Assembly (NCBI GenBank): GCA_019671135.1
Contig: JAHRHY010000008.1
Location: 2,046,001-2,110,000, forward strand
From: Linnemannia hyalina
Taxonomy: Eukaryota; Mortierellomycota; Mortierellomycetes; Mortierellales; Mortierellaceae
Length of the DNA: 64,000 nucleotides
Direction of reading: 5' to 3'
Under the pieces are notes generated by a model, which was not told the origin of the DNA, ran no database searches, and worked only from the letters and a program-made list of their open reading frames with translations. Below, piece after piece: positions 1 to 11,572 of the stretch (positions are counted from its first letter, which is position 1; each line of letters starts with the position of its first letter). The translations under genes were made by a program, and so were the position numbers.

Positions 1-3000
1 ATCAAAATGGACACACAAGGGAACAGCAGCAACAACAAACACAACAACAAACACAACAACAAACACAACATACACAGCAACAACTCGACCAACAACAGCT
101 ACAGGAAGAGGAAGAAGACGAGACAGAACCATTCGTGGTCGTCCGTGCTCTCTACCCCTTCCACTCTGAAGAACCATCCTCGCTCTCCTTTGAACGGGAA
201 GAGCTGATCCAGGTCCTCACCCAGCTCGACTCTGGCTGGTGGTATGGCTTTTGCCATGGCGAACACGGCTGGTTCCCCTCCAACTATGTCGAGGAAGTCA
301 CCCAGGACGAGCTTGACCTTGCCTCTGAGGCTGCTTCTGATGACGACCATCATCGCCAACACGCCGACCACAGCGACCCCGGCGAGCATGACCACGACGA
401 TGATGACCACGACGATGATGACCATCATAGTAGTGATGGTGAAGGGGAAGAAGACGATGGATCTGTAAGCACACTAGCATACAAAAAAACACACGAAAGG
501 GAAACAGACATAGACAGCAGCAAGAAACAAGAAGCAAACAACAAGCAATAACGGCAACCCCTGGGAGAGAGGCAAAGGAAGAGGCGAACGAGTGCAACTT
601 AAACAGCAAACAAAGGGAGTAAAAGAAAAAAAGTGGTTTCGTTATTTTGGTGGCCAATTGACTCGATTATCTATGCAACAAACAACAACAACGTTGACTT
701 GCCAAGAACGACAAAAGCAACATCAGCAGGAGCAGTAGCACAATGTATTAACACCAACAACACACCAATTGCAACAACAACAACAACAACAACGCGCAAT
801 CAGGCAGCAAGAAATGGCAACGGGCACATGGTGACATAAGAATATCAACTCGCTTGTACTCTGCCTGACACTCCATATCTCTCTTCGTTTTACTTAATCA
901 TAGAGCAACGGCGACTTTTGGTTGCCACAAACTACTCCAGACGGTCAAGTCTTTTACGTCAACACCAACACCGGCGAGTCCTCTTGGACAATCCCTACCC
1001 CGTCCACAAGTCGAGCCATCCCCCCAATCGAGGAGCAAGAGGACGAGGCACTGGATCACACATTGCCCAAGAGTCATCAGGATACAAACCACAGCAGTAT
1101 GTCTTCTGTCCCATCAACAATGCCTTCCTCTCCTTCAATTCAACTTTAAGAAGACTCATTGGTTATCAATTGCGTTCCTTAACTCCTTTTCTTAGATTCA
1201 AGAAACAGCGCCGACGCGTCAAATCGAGTGGCGTCCTCGTCAACAACATCAACAGCAGCAGCAACACCATCGGCAACAGCGAGATCATCTATAGACGCCA
1301 CGACCGCGTCCGACACGCTGAATCTCGCTCGACCCAGTGACTTGTCCATCTTGACAGTTGCCCCTGGCCATGATCCGGTTGAAACCGAGAGTCAAGCGGG
1401 TTCAACTCGTCCGAACTCGCTCCAAATGTCGGCAATCCCAGTAAGTGAGCCTGTCATTGTTGATGTTGTTGTTGCTTCTTGCTTTGTTTTTTGTTCCAGG
1501 TTGTACACATGGGAGGAGGGGGGTGTATGATGTTCTCATACCAAAGAGAAAGAGAGGAAAGAGTCGGACCCCGGATGAGCTGAGCTGAACTGGGTGCGGG
1601 ACCCATGCTCTATGAAGATCGGTGAAGTGAGCCCCCTTCGTCGGCGGTGTTATTCTTTGTCTTTTTACTGTTTTTTTTTTTCTTGGCTTTCTTTTTCTTT
1701 TTCTGCTTATGCTTTTAATTGTTTGTTCCTCAGTGCTCTCAAAAAAAGAAAAAAAAGCAATTGCTCTGGGTATGGGCGGACAGGAAAAAACAGAAGAAGA
1801 ATAGGTTTGCCCAATGGTGTGCATGTGTGTATGGATGTGACAAGGTGGATAGCATCCCCTTTGCACCTATCTTTCAATCACGCCTGTTATTACTACCCTG
1901 CGGGTAATCGTCTCATACATATAATATCAGATATTAGAGATGGCCACCATCGGAAACACATTGCGCCCCTCTCCTTGTCCAGTTGAGCCTATTCTACTAC
2001 TCCTACACTCTTCCATCTGCATCAAAGAGATGCAATGACGGTTGATCCCTTCTACCTCCTTGTCCACACACTCTCTCTCCTCCCCCTTGCCTTTCTCTTC
2101 ACTTCAGTCTCACTCCTCTTACTCTTTGCCTGTCTTTCCCGTTCGTTGTATTTTCCGTAACGGATGCTCTCTAAAAAGACAAAAAGACAAAAAGACAAAA
2201 AAAAAAAAAAAAAAAAAAAGAGCGCAACACTTCGACCATGTGCGCCTTTTATTTTTTATTGTCTCTTTTGTTTTGTGCTCCTTTCCCTGTGAACCTTTCC
2301 TTGTGCGACAACCTTCGAGCCCAGCACCTGTTGAATTTCGACACAACATTCGCAATCTCTCACACCATATCTATTTTTCTTTATTTCTCCTTGGATAGAC
2401 CAGAGCCGGTTCGCCCATCTCACCTTGGCCAGAAGCTCCAGGATTGAGACGTCCTTCTGGTAGAGCTCTTGCCGAGAATGCGCCTGCCCCCGAATTACCT
2501 CCCCTCCCCACCATCCCAAGCCCTTTCAACCCAGAGCCGACATGGGAATCCCTGGCCGACTATACCAGTGGAGCCATCCAGAACCTGCTCTACTCGGCCG
2601 AGAACGGTTTCAAGGGATATTTCCAGATCCAGGCAACCCAGGTCGTCGAGGCGATCCGCGTCATGCTCTATGCCTCAGGAACTGTGGACAAGGATTCGAC
2701 ACCCATTCGCATGCACCCAGGATTGAAACTGCACCATCGACAAATCATGGCCGCGCTCTCAAAGTTGATCCTCTCGGCCAAGATGGCTTCTGGTGTGTGG
2801 CCTGCCGAAGGAGCCGTCTCCAAGATGCTCTCGGACGCGAACGATGTCGCCCAGTCGGTTCACCATTTCATCCTCATGGCCCAAGGCGCTGGTGTTACGG
2901 TCCACGATGTCGATGCCAAGCTCATTGTCGACCCAGAGAGCTCAATGGATCCCAAGCCCACTGAGAGGTCCAACAGAGGATTGTCTTCAAGAGCCTCCAT

Positions 3001-5369
3001 GGAGGGCGGCGAAGCCCACTTGCGACCCCAGGCGATCTCGATGGGACTGCTGAACCAGCTCGACTATTACTCCAAGAGCTCCTGCAGGGCATTGAGTACC
3101 CTTTCGCTGCAACTCAGGAAGGCCATCGACTCCTCCCGCAACACAACACCCCAGGCTACGACTTCTTCTCGCTTGTCCCTTGGCTCCTCGATCCTTAACT
3201 CGTCTCAGTCCTCCCAGATGGTCAACCAGTGCCAGCAGAGCATTTCCCAGCTGGGCTCCCTTCTCAGCCTTGTCGGCGAGTTTTATACCCTAACTCTGAA
3301 CGAATACCCATCCATCGAGGACCAGTACTTCATGGACGTCCGCGCCTCCAAGCAGACTCTATACAACAACATTGCTTCTCTGGTCATGTCGATCCAGCTG
3401 GCCACCGATCCCATGGTCCAAACCTCTGTTCTCGAGATGGCTCTGGAGGCGACCACCACGGCAGAGCGATCGACAATGGAGCTGGTGGCGCTCAGCCGCT
3501 CTTTGGCAATGGAGAAGGACGAGGTCGACAAGCAGGAGCGTCTCTATGGCAAGGGAGTGTTGGACCCAGTGCCAAGTGCAGTCAACCTAACCTTCAACGC
3601 CTCCCAGCGACAAACCGAGATCGACAGTTATTTCCAGGAACCGGGATCGGACATGGATGGCTCAACTCTCAAGGACTCTCGACTCCGCTCCAACTCGCAG
3701 GTTTCGACATTCTCCAGCGCATCGTCTGCCTCTAACATCTCTGCACCAACCACTCCCGGAACAGAATACACAGGACGTTCGCAGGCAAACGCCTATCCCT
3801 TCCCCTCCAACCCAACGAGCGAAAGGAGCGCGTCCCCACCTCCTCCTGTTCCTGCTCTTCCTACAGTTGCCACTGCCATCACCAACTCTCACAGCACTCA
3901 GAATGCTCAATCGCAAAAGTTCGACAATCGTGGTCACAAGGTGAAGAAGATGTTGGGAGACGAGGCGCCAGCACCCGCAGCCAAGCCAAAAGTTCAGGAA
4001 CAGCCCTGGTATCTCGGGCACGACTACTCACCCGCCGACATTTCATTCAACATGGAGGGTCACGTCCGTGGAGGCACCTTGCCAGCACTGGTCGAGCGTT
4101 TGACACTCCATGATGGACCCCAGGCCAACTTTGTAGCCAACTTTATGTTGACCTACCGCTCCTTCGCCACCACCGAGGAGCTGTTCGCTTTACTCTTCCA
4201 ACGATTCACCATTGCACCACCTATGGGATTGGACGAGGCTGAGATGGGGGAGTGGACAGAGCGCAAGCTGACGCCCATTCGCCTGCGCGTGTTCAACATT
4301 ATTAAGTCTTGGCTGGAGAACTATTACATGGAGGATGAGGTGGAGGACCGACAGATTCTGCCCAAGATCAAGGAGTTTTCAGAGTCGGATTTGATGAAGG
4401 ACACATTGAGCTTTGCCGCTGTCCAGTTGATCAAGCTGGTGGAGAAGCGTGAGGTCTCGGACGGATCCTTGCGCAAGATGGTCCTCAACTTGACGACGCA
4501 AGCACCCCAGCCAATCACGCCCCGCAACCTGAAGCGCATCAAGTTCCTGGAACTGGATCCCCTCGAGTTTGCGCGCCAGTTGACGATCATGGAGGCTAAC
4601 TACTTTAACAAGATCAAGCCAATCGAGTGTTTGGCCAAGGCCTGGATGAGCGACGATCCCGAGATTGCGGCCAAGGCGGAAAACATCAAGAAGATGATTG
4701 AGACCAGTAACTTGTTTTCCAACTGGATCGACGAGATTGTTTTGGGCGAGAAGGACCCCAAGAAACGTGCCGCCATCCTGCGCCACCTTATCGCTGTTGC
4801 CGAAGTGAGTCCCATTCCATAATTTTTTTTGCCTTGCTTTTGCATTTTGCCTTGATGCATTGCTAACTCCTTTCTTCTTTTATTTTTATTCTCGCATGTA
4901 GAAATTGCGCCAGTTGAACAACTTTAGTATGCTTTCGGCAACAACCGCGGCACTCTCTCACTCACCCATCCACCGATTGAAGCGCACATGGGAGTTGGTT
5001 CCCAACAAGTACATCAACTCGCTCGCTATGCTTCAAGCATTGACGAGCTCGGCCAAGAACTGGGCCGAGTACCGCGCGGAGCTGCATTCGGTCAACCCAC
5101 CCTGTGTGCCCTTTGTAGGAATCTATCTCACGGATCTGGTGATGATTGAGGACGGCAACCCGGACATTCTTCGTAAGACAGACAACCACATCAACTTTTA
5201 CAAGCGTGTCAGCACGGCAGAGGTGATTCGCGAAATTCAGCAGTACCAGTCGGTCCCTTACTGTCTGACGGTGGTCCCCGAGATCCAGGCGTTCATTCGT
5301 CGAGGAATGGATAATGCCAAGGGTGTCACGGAGCTCTATGACATGAGTCTCGCCCTTGAACCTAGGTGA
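1..5369 (+). CDS. Cdc25-type Ras guanine-nucleotide exchange factor, SH3-WW-RasGEF_N-RasGEF (5' end outside window)
   Basis: Activates Ras-family GTPases by GDP release, acting at membranes. Exons read as 3-464, 904-1096, 1196-1440, 2399-4804 and 4902-5369; about 1257 residues lie in the window and the start codon is off the left edge. A Gln-rich stretch precedes an SH3 domain (ALYPF, GWWYG and WFPSNYV signatures, nt 135-290). Exon 2 carries a WW domain (first Trp in DFWLP, second in GESSWTIP). After a Ser/Pro linker, the RasGEF_N domain runs around nt 4010-4480 and the catalytic Cdc25 homology domain starts at LDPLEFARQLT (nt 4554) and ends at SLALEPR. The third intron (958 nt) is unusually long and might hide another exon. 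The final AG|GTGAGT looks like a donor, but its TGA also gives a natural stop after EPR, so the 3' end is uncertain. Confidence 0.92.
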
Positions 5370-8300
5370 GTGATTTTTTTTTAATTTTTTGTTCTGTTTT
5401 GCGATGTATTGAAATGTGGGAATGCATATGGGGTTACACTTGGGGACAAGATGAAAGGGCGCTGGCTCTGGACTGGCTGGACTGGATTGGATTGGATTGA
5501 ATCTATTGTGGGTGGTACCCTCGGAAGAATCCACAATGTTTTATTTGCATGGGCGTCTCCTGGATATTGGGCACGGAAATTGAGTCGACGGGATGCAAGG
5601 TTTGATGCATCGGAATGCAAAATTAAGACGCCCCTGGACTTCTCAGCGCTTGTGAGGCGCGAATTGGGCTATTTTTGCAAGGAACCTTAGAATTTGGGCT
5701 GGACGATCTATCAGAGGAGTGGCTTTTTTGAGTTTTTTTATGGATGCTGCAGAATTGGTTTCGAGCTTGTACCTTTTGAGACGTACCTTTTTGTGGTTAT
5801 TTTACTCAGATGGGTCAATGGTACCATTGGACAAGTACTTGCCCTTACATGACAGGGATCAAAGGGGACTATAGAATGTAGTCTAAAAGAGGGAATCGAA
5901 AGAACAGTGAGAGGACGTAAGGGAGAGACGCGCTCTGGAGCAACATATTTTATCGCCTAGATCGTATTTCTCTTTTATTTTTATATTTTTCTGTGTGGGT
6001 GTACATTGAGACCATGCTGACATGATGTGTTTTTTTTTGCTATCGCGAGGTAACAACTATCAACAAACAACCAAAAGGACAAAAAGAAAGAATATGAACT
6101 TGTTATGCTGACTCTCGCGCTTTTACAATGTGGCATGAACAGGGAGACAGAAGAAGAAAAGATGGCGCGACTGTTATCCAAGTCTGGGTTCATGTAGAAA
6201 AATGATGGCATCGACAATGACAACCTCAACCATTCGCAACAAACAACAACTTTTCGCTGACCAATTCGATTCCTACACCTCCCTATTCCTCCCACTCGAC
6301 TCCTTTTCTCTCCGTCTGTACATTTGTCTTTTATCCGACTCGCCATTGTCTCCTTTCTTTTTTCGTCGTCGACCATCTTTCGATCCATTTCGCCAACCTC
6401 CTACAGAGCAAGACCGATGACAGGAATGCCACCATTAGCGTCCCAAAATTCGTATATCGGTGACCATGGAGCGTAAACCCCCTCGACAAGACGGACATGA
6501 CCGGCAATTTCAAGTACAGGACATGACAGGAACGGCGAGCAAGAAATCGGACAGACAATCAGCAGCAGCAGCAGATGGATGTATCATGAGGGAGGAGGAA
6601 GACGAGGTGGCTGGGCATGATCGTGCCAGGATTTTTATTTATCTTTTTTGCATTTATTTATCATTCAGGAACACGCTGTTCAACGTTTATGGCAAGGCAG
6701 TGCCCATTCTCCTACACCCACCTTTTTTGATCGTCTGCATGCGACTGTTACCCTTCACACCTTTCTCTTTTCTTTGCTTGTGTTTTTGATTTGTCTTAGT
6801 TTTGTCCATGGCACATTCACATCCATATGTTATCCATTTGTTTAGTTATTTTCCTTTCGTTCTTCTTCTTATTTCCCCAGCATAACCCTCTTTCTTTCGA
6901 TTCTCACTTGCACAAACAACCACGCACAGCACACTCATCTTTTTCAAAGCACTAGTTAATAATATTTACCATTTCACCTCAAACAGCCGTTAGTTTTCCA
7001 TACCGATTGATGTTGATTGCTTGTGTTTTCTTCTAGAGTGGCGTACGAGTGGTTGGCTGTGCAATGACCTTCACCTAGACACTGCAATTGTAAGATGCGA
7101 TATGATTGGCCTGAGCAATGGAACTAACTTTGGTGACTGCTCCTGACTCTTCCCACGCGCCCTATTTGTTGATATTCTCACTTGTTACTTTGTTCTGGCA
7201 CAGTTATCAGCATCCTCTCTCTCTCTCTCCCCTCTCTCTCCCCTCTCTCTCCCCTCTCTCTCCCCAGCTGAAAAGGTAATGTTACAGAATCGTGAAACTC
7301 GCATCAGTGGCAGAGGACACTAGGGGAACTCCAAGGAAGAAGGTGATGCCATATGCTGGCTTGCCTAGCTTCCCGTCATTTTTGCTTCCTTTTGCTCCAT
7401 TCAATTGCTGCCAAAAGGGAAATGATGACTGTGGCTGTCCTAGTTAGTCTTTCGTGGAACCTGATCATTCGGGGGGGGGGGACCCTTCTGCAAGGAAGTC
7501 AATGAGTTTGAGGGTCTCCAGTCATTTTCCGCGGTCTTCAGCTCTTCAGTCTAAGAATACTAAATACTCGTTTGCAGACAGCCAACATTTTAAATATTAT
7601 AATATTTATGTTCAGTAAACTACTGCGCTTAGTCCACGAACTTTTCGACCCATGCAAGCAAGTTCGCCCAAAGAATCATGACAATAAGGATCGCCTATGG
7701 ACTTTATATCTTGCACATGCTTTCGGGGCAGAATACTTTATGCAGTTTGAAGCGACCTCAGGACATTTCATATCTGGATTATCTTTGGTATTGTCGAGTG
7801 TGCAGCCCTCAAAGGGACACCTAGATTGAGCAGACTGAAGCGCTTCTGAACGAAGAGCATATACTCTGCGAGATATAATAACTGCTGAAGACTACACTAA
7901 GAACAGTTTCGGCAGGTACATTTGTTAATGTAATAGGAGGAAAGTTGAAGTACACTCACAAACATAATTAATCAAGCCCATTGTTAATGATGGGTGGCCA
8001 AAGTCTGCACCTCCCACCAACCTTTTCAACTTGCGCCGTCCCGTCCTCGCCCAGCTGAACTTTTGATGATGTCAAGAAGAGTCAAATCACCAAGCGAAAG
8101 ATATTTTAACCCCACCTTGGGTACGGTACAACATCGGAAAAAGTTTCTTTTGCGCAACGAATACTATAAAAAATCATTCATTTTGACAAGTCCGCGTAAG
8201 CCATGACGTGCCTGCCACTTTGATTGCTCCTAGGCGGTCATGTTGATATAGAGATACGCATAGAACTGAGAACAAAGGTACATCGCGCGCTTGCTTCGTC

Positions 8301-9057
8301 GTTGCCTCTCGGAAAGGGTCTATTAAAGCATCACACTTTTCACAAGTGCCTTCCTGCTATGTTGCTGACTGTAGCAGCAGATAACGAAGATTCTGCATAT
8401 GTAACCACAAAAAGAGAGAGACCATTGGGGCACACGACGGCCGGCCTTTTATACTACCTTGTCGGTACCTGAAAACGAGTCAGCTAACAGTGGCCGCTGT
8501 GACTTTGGAAAAGGGCGAAGAGCGCTAGATCACCACGCTACCCACCTTTTCTATATACGGAGAGGTCAACCGTTGCTGAGGTGCACAGACGAAGGACGGA
8601 CTGTTCGCATTGTCATAGGTGCCATGCCTATGTGTGTGAGCTTCTTCCTCCTGACGACCTCCACTTCCCCAAGGACCCCAACCAGTATACTACGCCTGAA
8701 TGGATACTCCACTCTGTTGATTTTTTTTACGCCCCTCGCCCAAACCTTACTCACGGCGTATTGTTCAGAAAAGTGAGGAGAGTGGGAGAGTGGATGGATC
8801 TAAGATGCAATTTTACCTTTTGTTCTGTCCTGGTATGAGGGCTTTTGCTTCTTCCCCTTCCCTTCCCTTTTTCTTTCCATCATCCCTTTTTTTTGTTTAA
8901 AATTTTCCTTTTCATCCTTCATCCTTCTTCCATCCTCCACCCTCATCCTCCATCCCTTCCTCTCCTTCCTCCATCCTCATCTCTCTTCCTCTCTTTGCCC
9001 TTTCAACAACTACCTACCTTTCAATAAAAAAGTAGTGCCATCGCATCTTTCAACAAG
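5370..9057. other. Long intergenic stretch without a convincing gene
   Basis: It holds the 3' UTR of the RasGEF gene, T-rich tracts, a CT minisatellite and the pyrimidine-rich 5' region of the MFSD5-like gene (CT-rich from about 8840 to 9050). No open frame shows a recognisable domain or an intron-exon structure that I trust. A short coding-looking island at about 8581-8780 is treated under findings. Confidence 0.5.
7214..7265. repeat. CT minisatellite
   Basis: Tandem units of about 12 bases (CCCCTCTCTCTC type), four copies, in intergenic DNA. Confidence 0.85.
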
Positions 9058-11007
9058 ATGATCTCCACAGCCAACGGCTCGTTCTCGGCCTTTAGGAACA
9101 ATTACCTTGCCGTCTACCTCACCGTCATGAGTACGTCCCTTTTCTCTGTACTGGCTGACCCGGCGCAAGCAACGCAGCTGGCCTCCATTGTTGTCACCTG
9201 CTGCGTTTGCAAGGAAAAGAAGCAAAGAGACAAAGCAGACTCAAAGGATAAAGCAAACAAGCAAGCAAAGGAAGTTACAAGACGTAGCAGGACAAGTTGA
9301 GCTGGAGAACAAACAAACAGCAATAACGTCAGCATCAACAAGCATACACAATCGATTCAAGATCGTCTTTCCTGGATATCTCTTATCGATCGCAACGCAT
9401 ACACACACCCATATCGGCACGACTCTTTCTTCCTTGGTCAAACAAATTGAGAAACCCACGACTATCCAACCTTCCTATTATTAACACAACTTGCTCCCAA
9501 CTCGACATTTGAACCTGAACCTGATAGTGAGCGACTGGTTGCAGGGTCCTTACTTGTACGCATTATACCAATCGTACAACTTTTCGATGTACGACATTGC
9601 GGTCCTGTTCATCACTGGGTTTGTCTCGGGAGCCGTCTTTGGAACCGTCATAGCCAACACCGCCGACGTCTGGTACGTTTCTCTTGTTCTTGTAGTCTCA
9701 GGCTCGAGTGCATGGAGTGAAGGGTTCCAAAAGAAAGGGGGGATGATAATGCAGCAACGAAGACAAGGGCAAAGAAAGATAAAGGAGGAATATTTTCGAT
9801 GTGTATCTCTCAATTACTGACTCTCATCCTTCTTTTTTTTTTTGTCGTTATAGGGGTCGCAAGAAGATGGCTTTGTTGTTCTGTTTGACTTCGTCGACCG
9901 CCAGTTTGATCCGTCTGTCGAGCAACTACCACTACCTCGTTGTCTCTCACTTGTTGTCCGGTCTCTCGACTGCTCTCTTGTACTGCGTCTTTGAGGCCTG
10001 GTACATCTCCCAGCACCAGCGCAAGGGTAAGCCAGCCCCTCCTTTCTTCTACTAGTCTTGGAATGAAAAAGTAGAAATTAAGGTGGCACAAAAAACTAAC
10101 AACCTCCTCCTATTCTTTCATAAAAATAGGATTTGCGCCAGCATTGATTGGAGCAACATTCAGTACGGCGATTTTCCTCAACGGATTGGTAGCGATTTTG
10201 GCTGGAATTGTTTCGAACGTTGCTGTGGAATGGTCTGGTTCGATGGCGGCGCCCTTTGTTATCAGTGCTGGAACTCTTGTCGTTGCTGGAGTGTTGATCT
10301 CGACCTCGTGGGAGGAGAACTATGGCGAGTCCAAGACGAACGCCTCAGGATCTGTCCTCAAGACCATGCTCGAGGGTCTCGTCGTTCTCAAGAGCGATGT
10401 CAATATCCTGTCGTTGGGAATGGCTCAGACGGTGTTTGAGTGCTGCATGTACACTTTCGTGCTGTTGTATACTCCCGCCTTGGAGGCTTCGATCAAAGCC
10501 TCGGGCAGCATGGAGTCGCTCTTGCCTCTCGGATACCTGTTCTCGGGCATGATGTTCTGCAGTATGATGGGTTCGGTCGCCTTCAAGATCCTCTCGAGCC
10601 GCGGTGTCAAGACCGACAACCTCCTCTCGCTCGCTCTCTTTGTCGCCGGCGCCTCGTTCTGCTTCATTGTCCTCAACACCGCCAACACCTCCTACACCGT
10701 CTTGGCGTTTTTGTTGTTTGAGTTCACCACAGGAATGTACTTCCCCTCGATCGGCACCCTCAGAGCTCAGGCTATCCCTGAACAGAACCGGACAGGAGTG
10801 ATGGCTTTCCTCAGAGTGCCCATGAACTTCGCGGTCATTGCTATCATGTTGAGAGTCGATACTATGCCCGTGACAGAGATCTTCCAGATCTGTGCGCTGT
10901 TGAACTTTGTTGGTGGATTGGTTATCCTCTGGAGGACTTTGGACCCTGCTCGTGGTGCCGGTGGATATACTGCCGCCCAGACTGTTGATGAGGCCCACGA
11001 GTTGTAA
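9058..11007 (+). CDS. MFSD5-like major facilitator (molybdate-anion transporter family)
   Basis: Multi-pass transporter of the major facilitator superfamily. Exons 9058-9130, 9528-9672, 9854-10026 and 10130-11007 give 422 residues, close to the usual length of MFSD5 proteins (about 450). Family signatures are seen at AVYLTVMMSDWLQGPYLYALY (split over the first junction), GFVSGAVFGTVIANTADVWGRKK and VFEAWYISQHQRKGF. The start at ATG 9058 is chosen because it precedes a short conserved N-terminal segment (NNYLAVYLTV) followed by a GTACGT donor. Animal MFSD5 and algal MoT2 are described as molybdate-anion transporters; substrate here is inferred from family only. The C-terminus ends in a short soluble tail. 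It lies 565 nt upstream of the kinase gene on the same strand. Confidence 0.9.
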
Positions 11008-11572
11008 ACGTAGAAGTCCTTTTCGTTAGCTGTAAGTAGATACTAGAGAAAAAAAACCAAGTTTATTTATTATTACCATTTGCCTTTGTTTCAACTGGGG
11101 CCACACTCCTTTTTTTTGTTGTTTCTTTTTGTTCCTTTGTCTCATGGCACAGCCGTGGCAATGCAGTAGAGTAATGGAAATAGACAGATGCTATGAGTAG
11201 CAACAGGCGGGGCATTGGGCGAAGAACGAGGAAGGGGAACAAGGGAACTCTCCTTCTTTCCCTCCTCCGACCCTTTTCGTCGCCTTTTTTACGCAGCCCC
11301 CCTTTTTATGTAATTAGTTCCAATTGTTATCCTTTGTACTTTTTTTTTGTTTCCTCCTCTTTTTCTTATTAATGTCTCCTGACCCCACTTCTGACATTCA
11401 CACTTCTTTTCCATCATTCACTCTTGTCATTCAATCACTCAATCACTCATTCCACTTCGACACAACACACTCTTATTATTTTCTACGTCGCCCATCTGCC
11501 CCTCTCTGTGTTGCTCTTTTATCACACTCCATCAGTTCTTCCCTCACTTCTTGAAACCTATTATTGACGGGC

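Noticed and set aside
1594..1986. Open frame inside the long RasGEF intron
   Set aside because: Composition is that of T-rich intron; the frame flanking exons join cleanly without it. An extra small exon is still possible.
7572..7829. 85-codon plus frame in the 5.4-9 kb gap
   Set aside because: No domain, no splice context, isolated.
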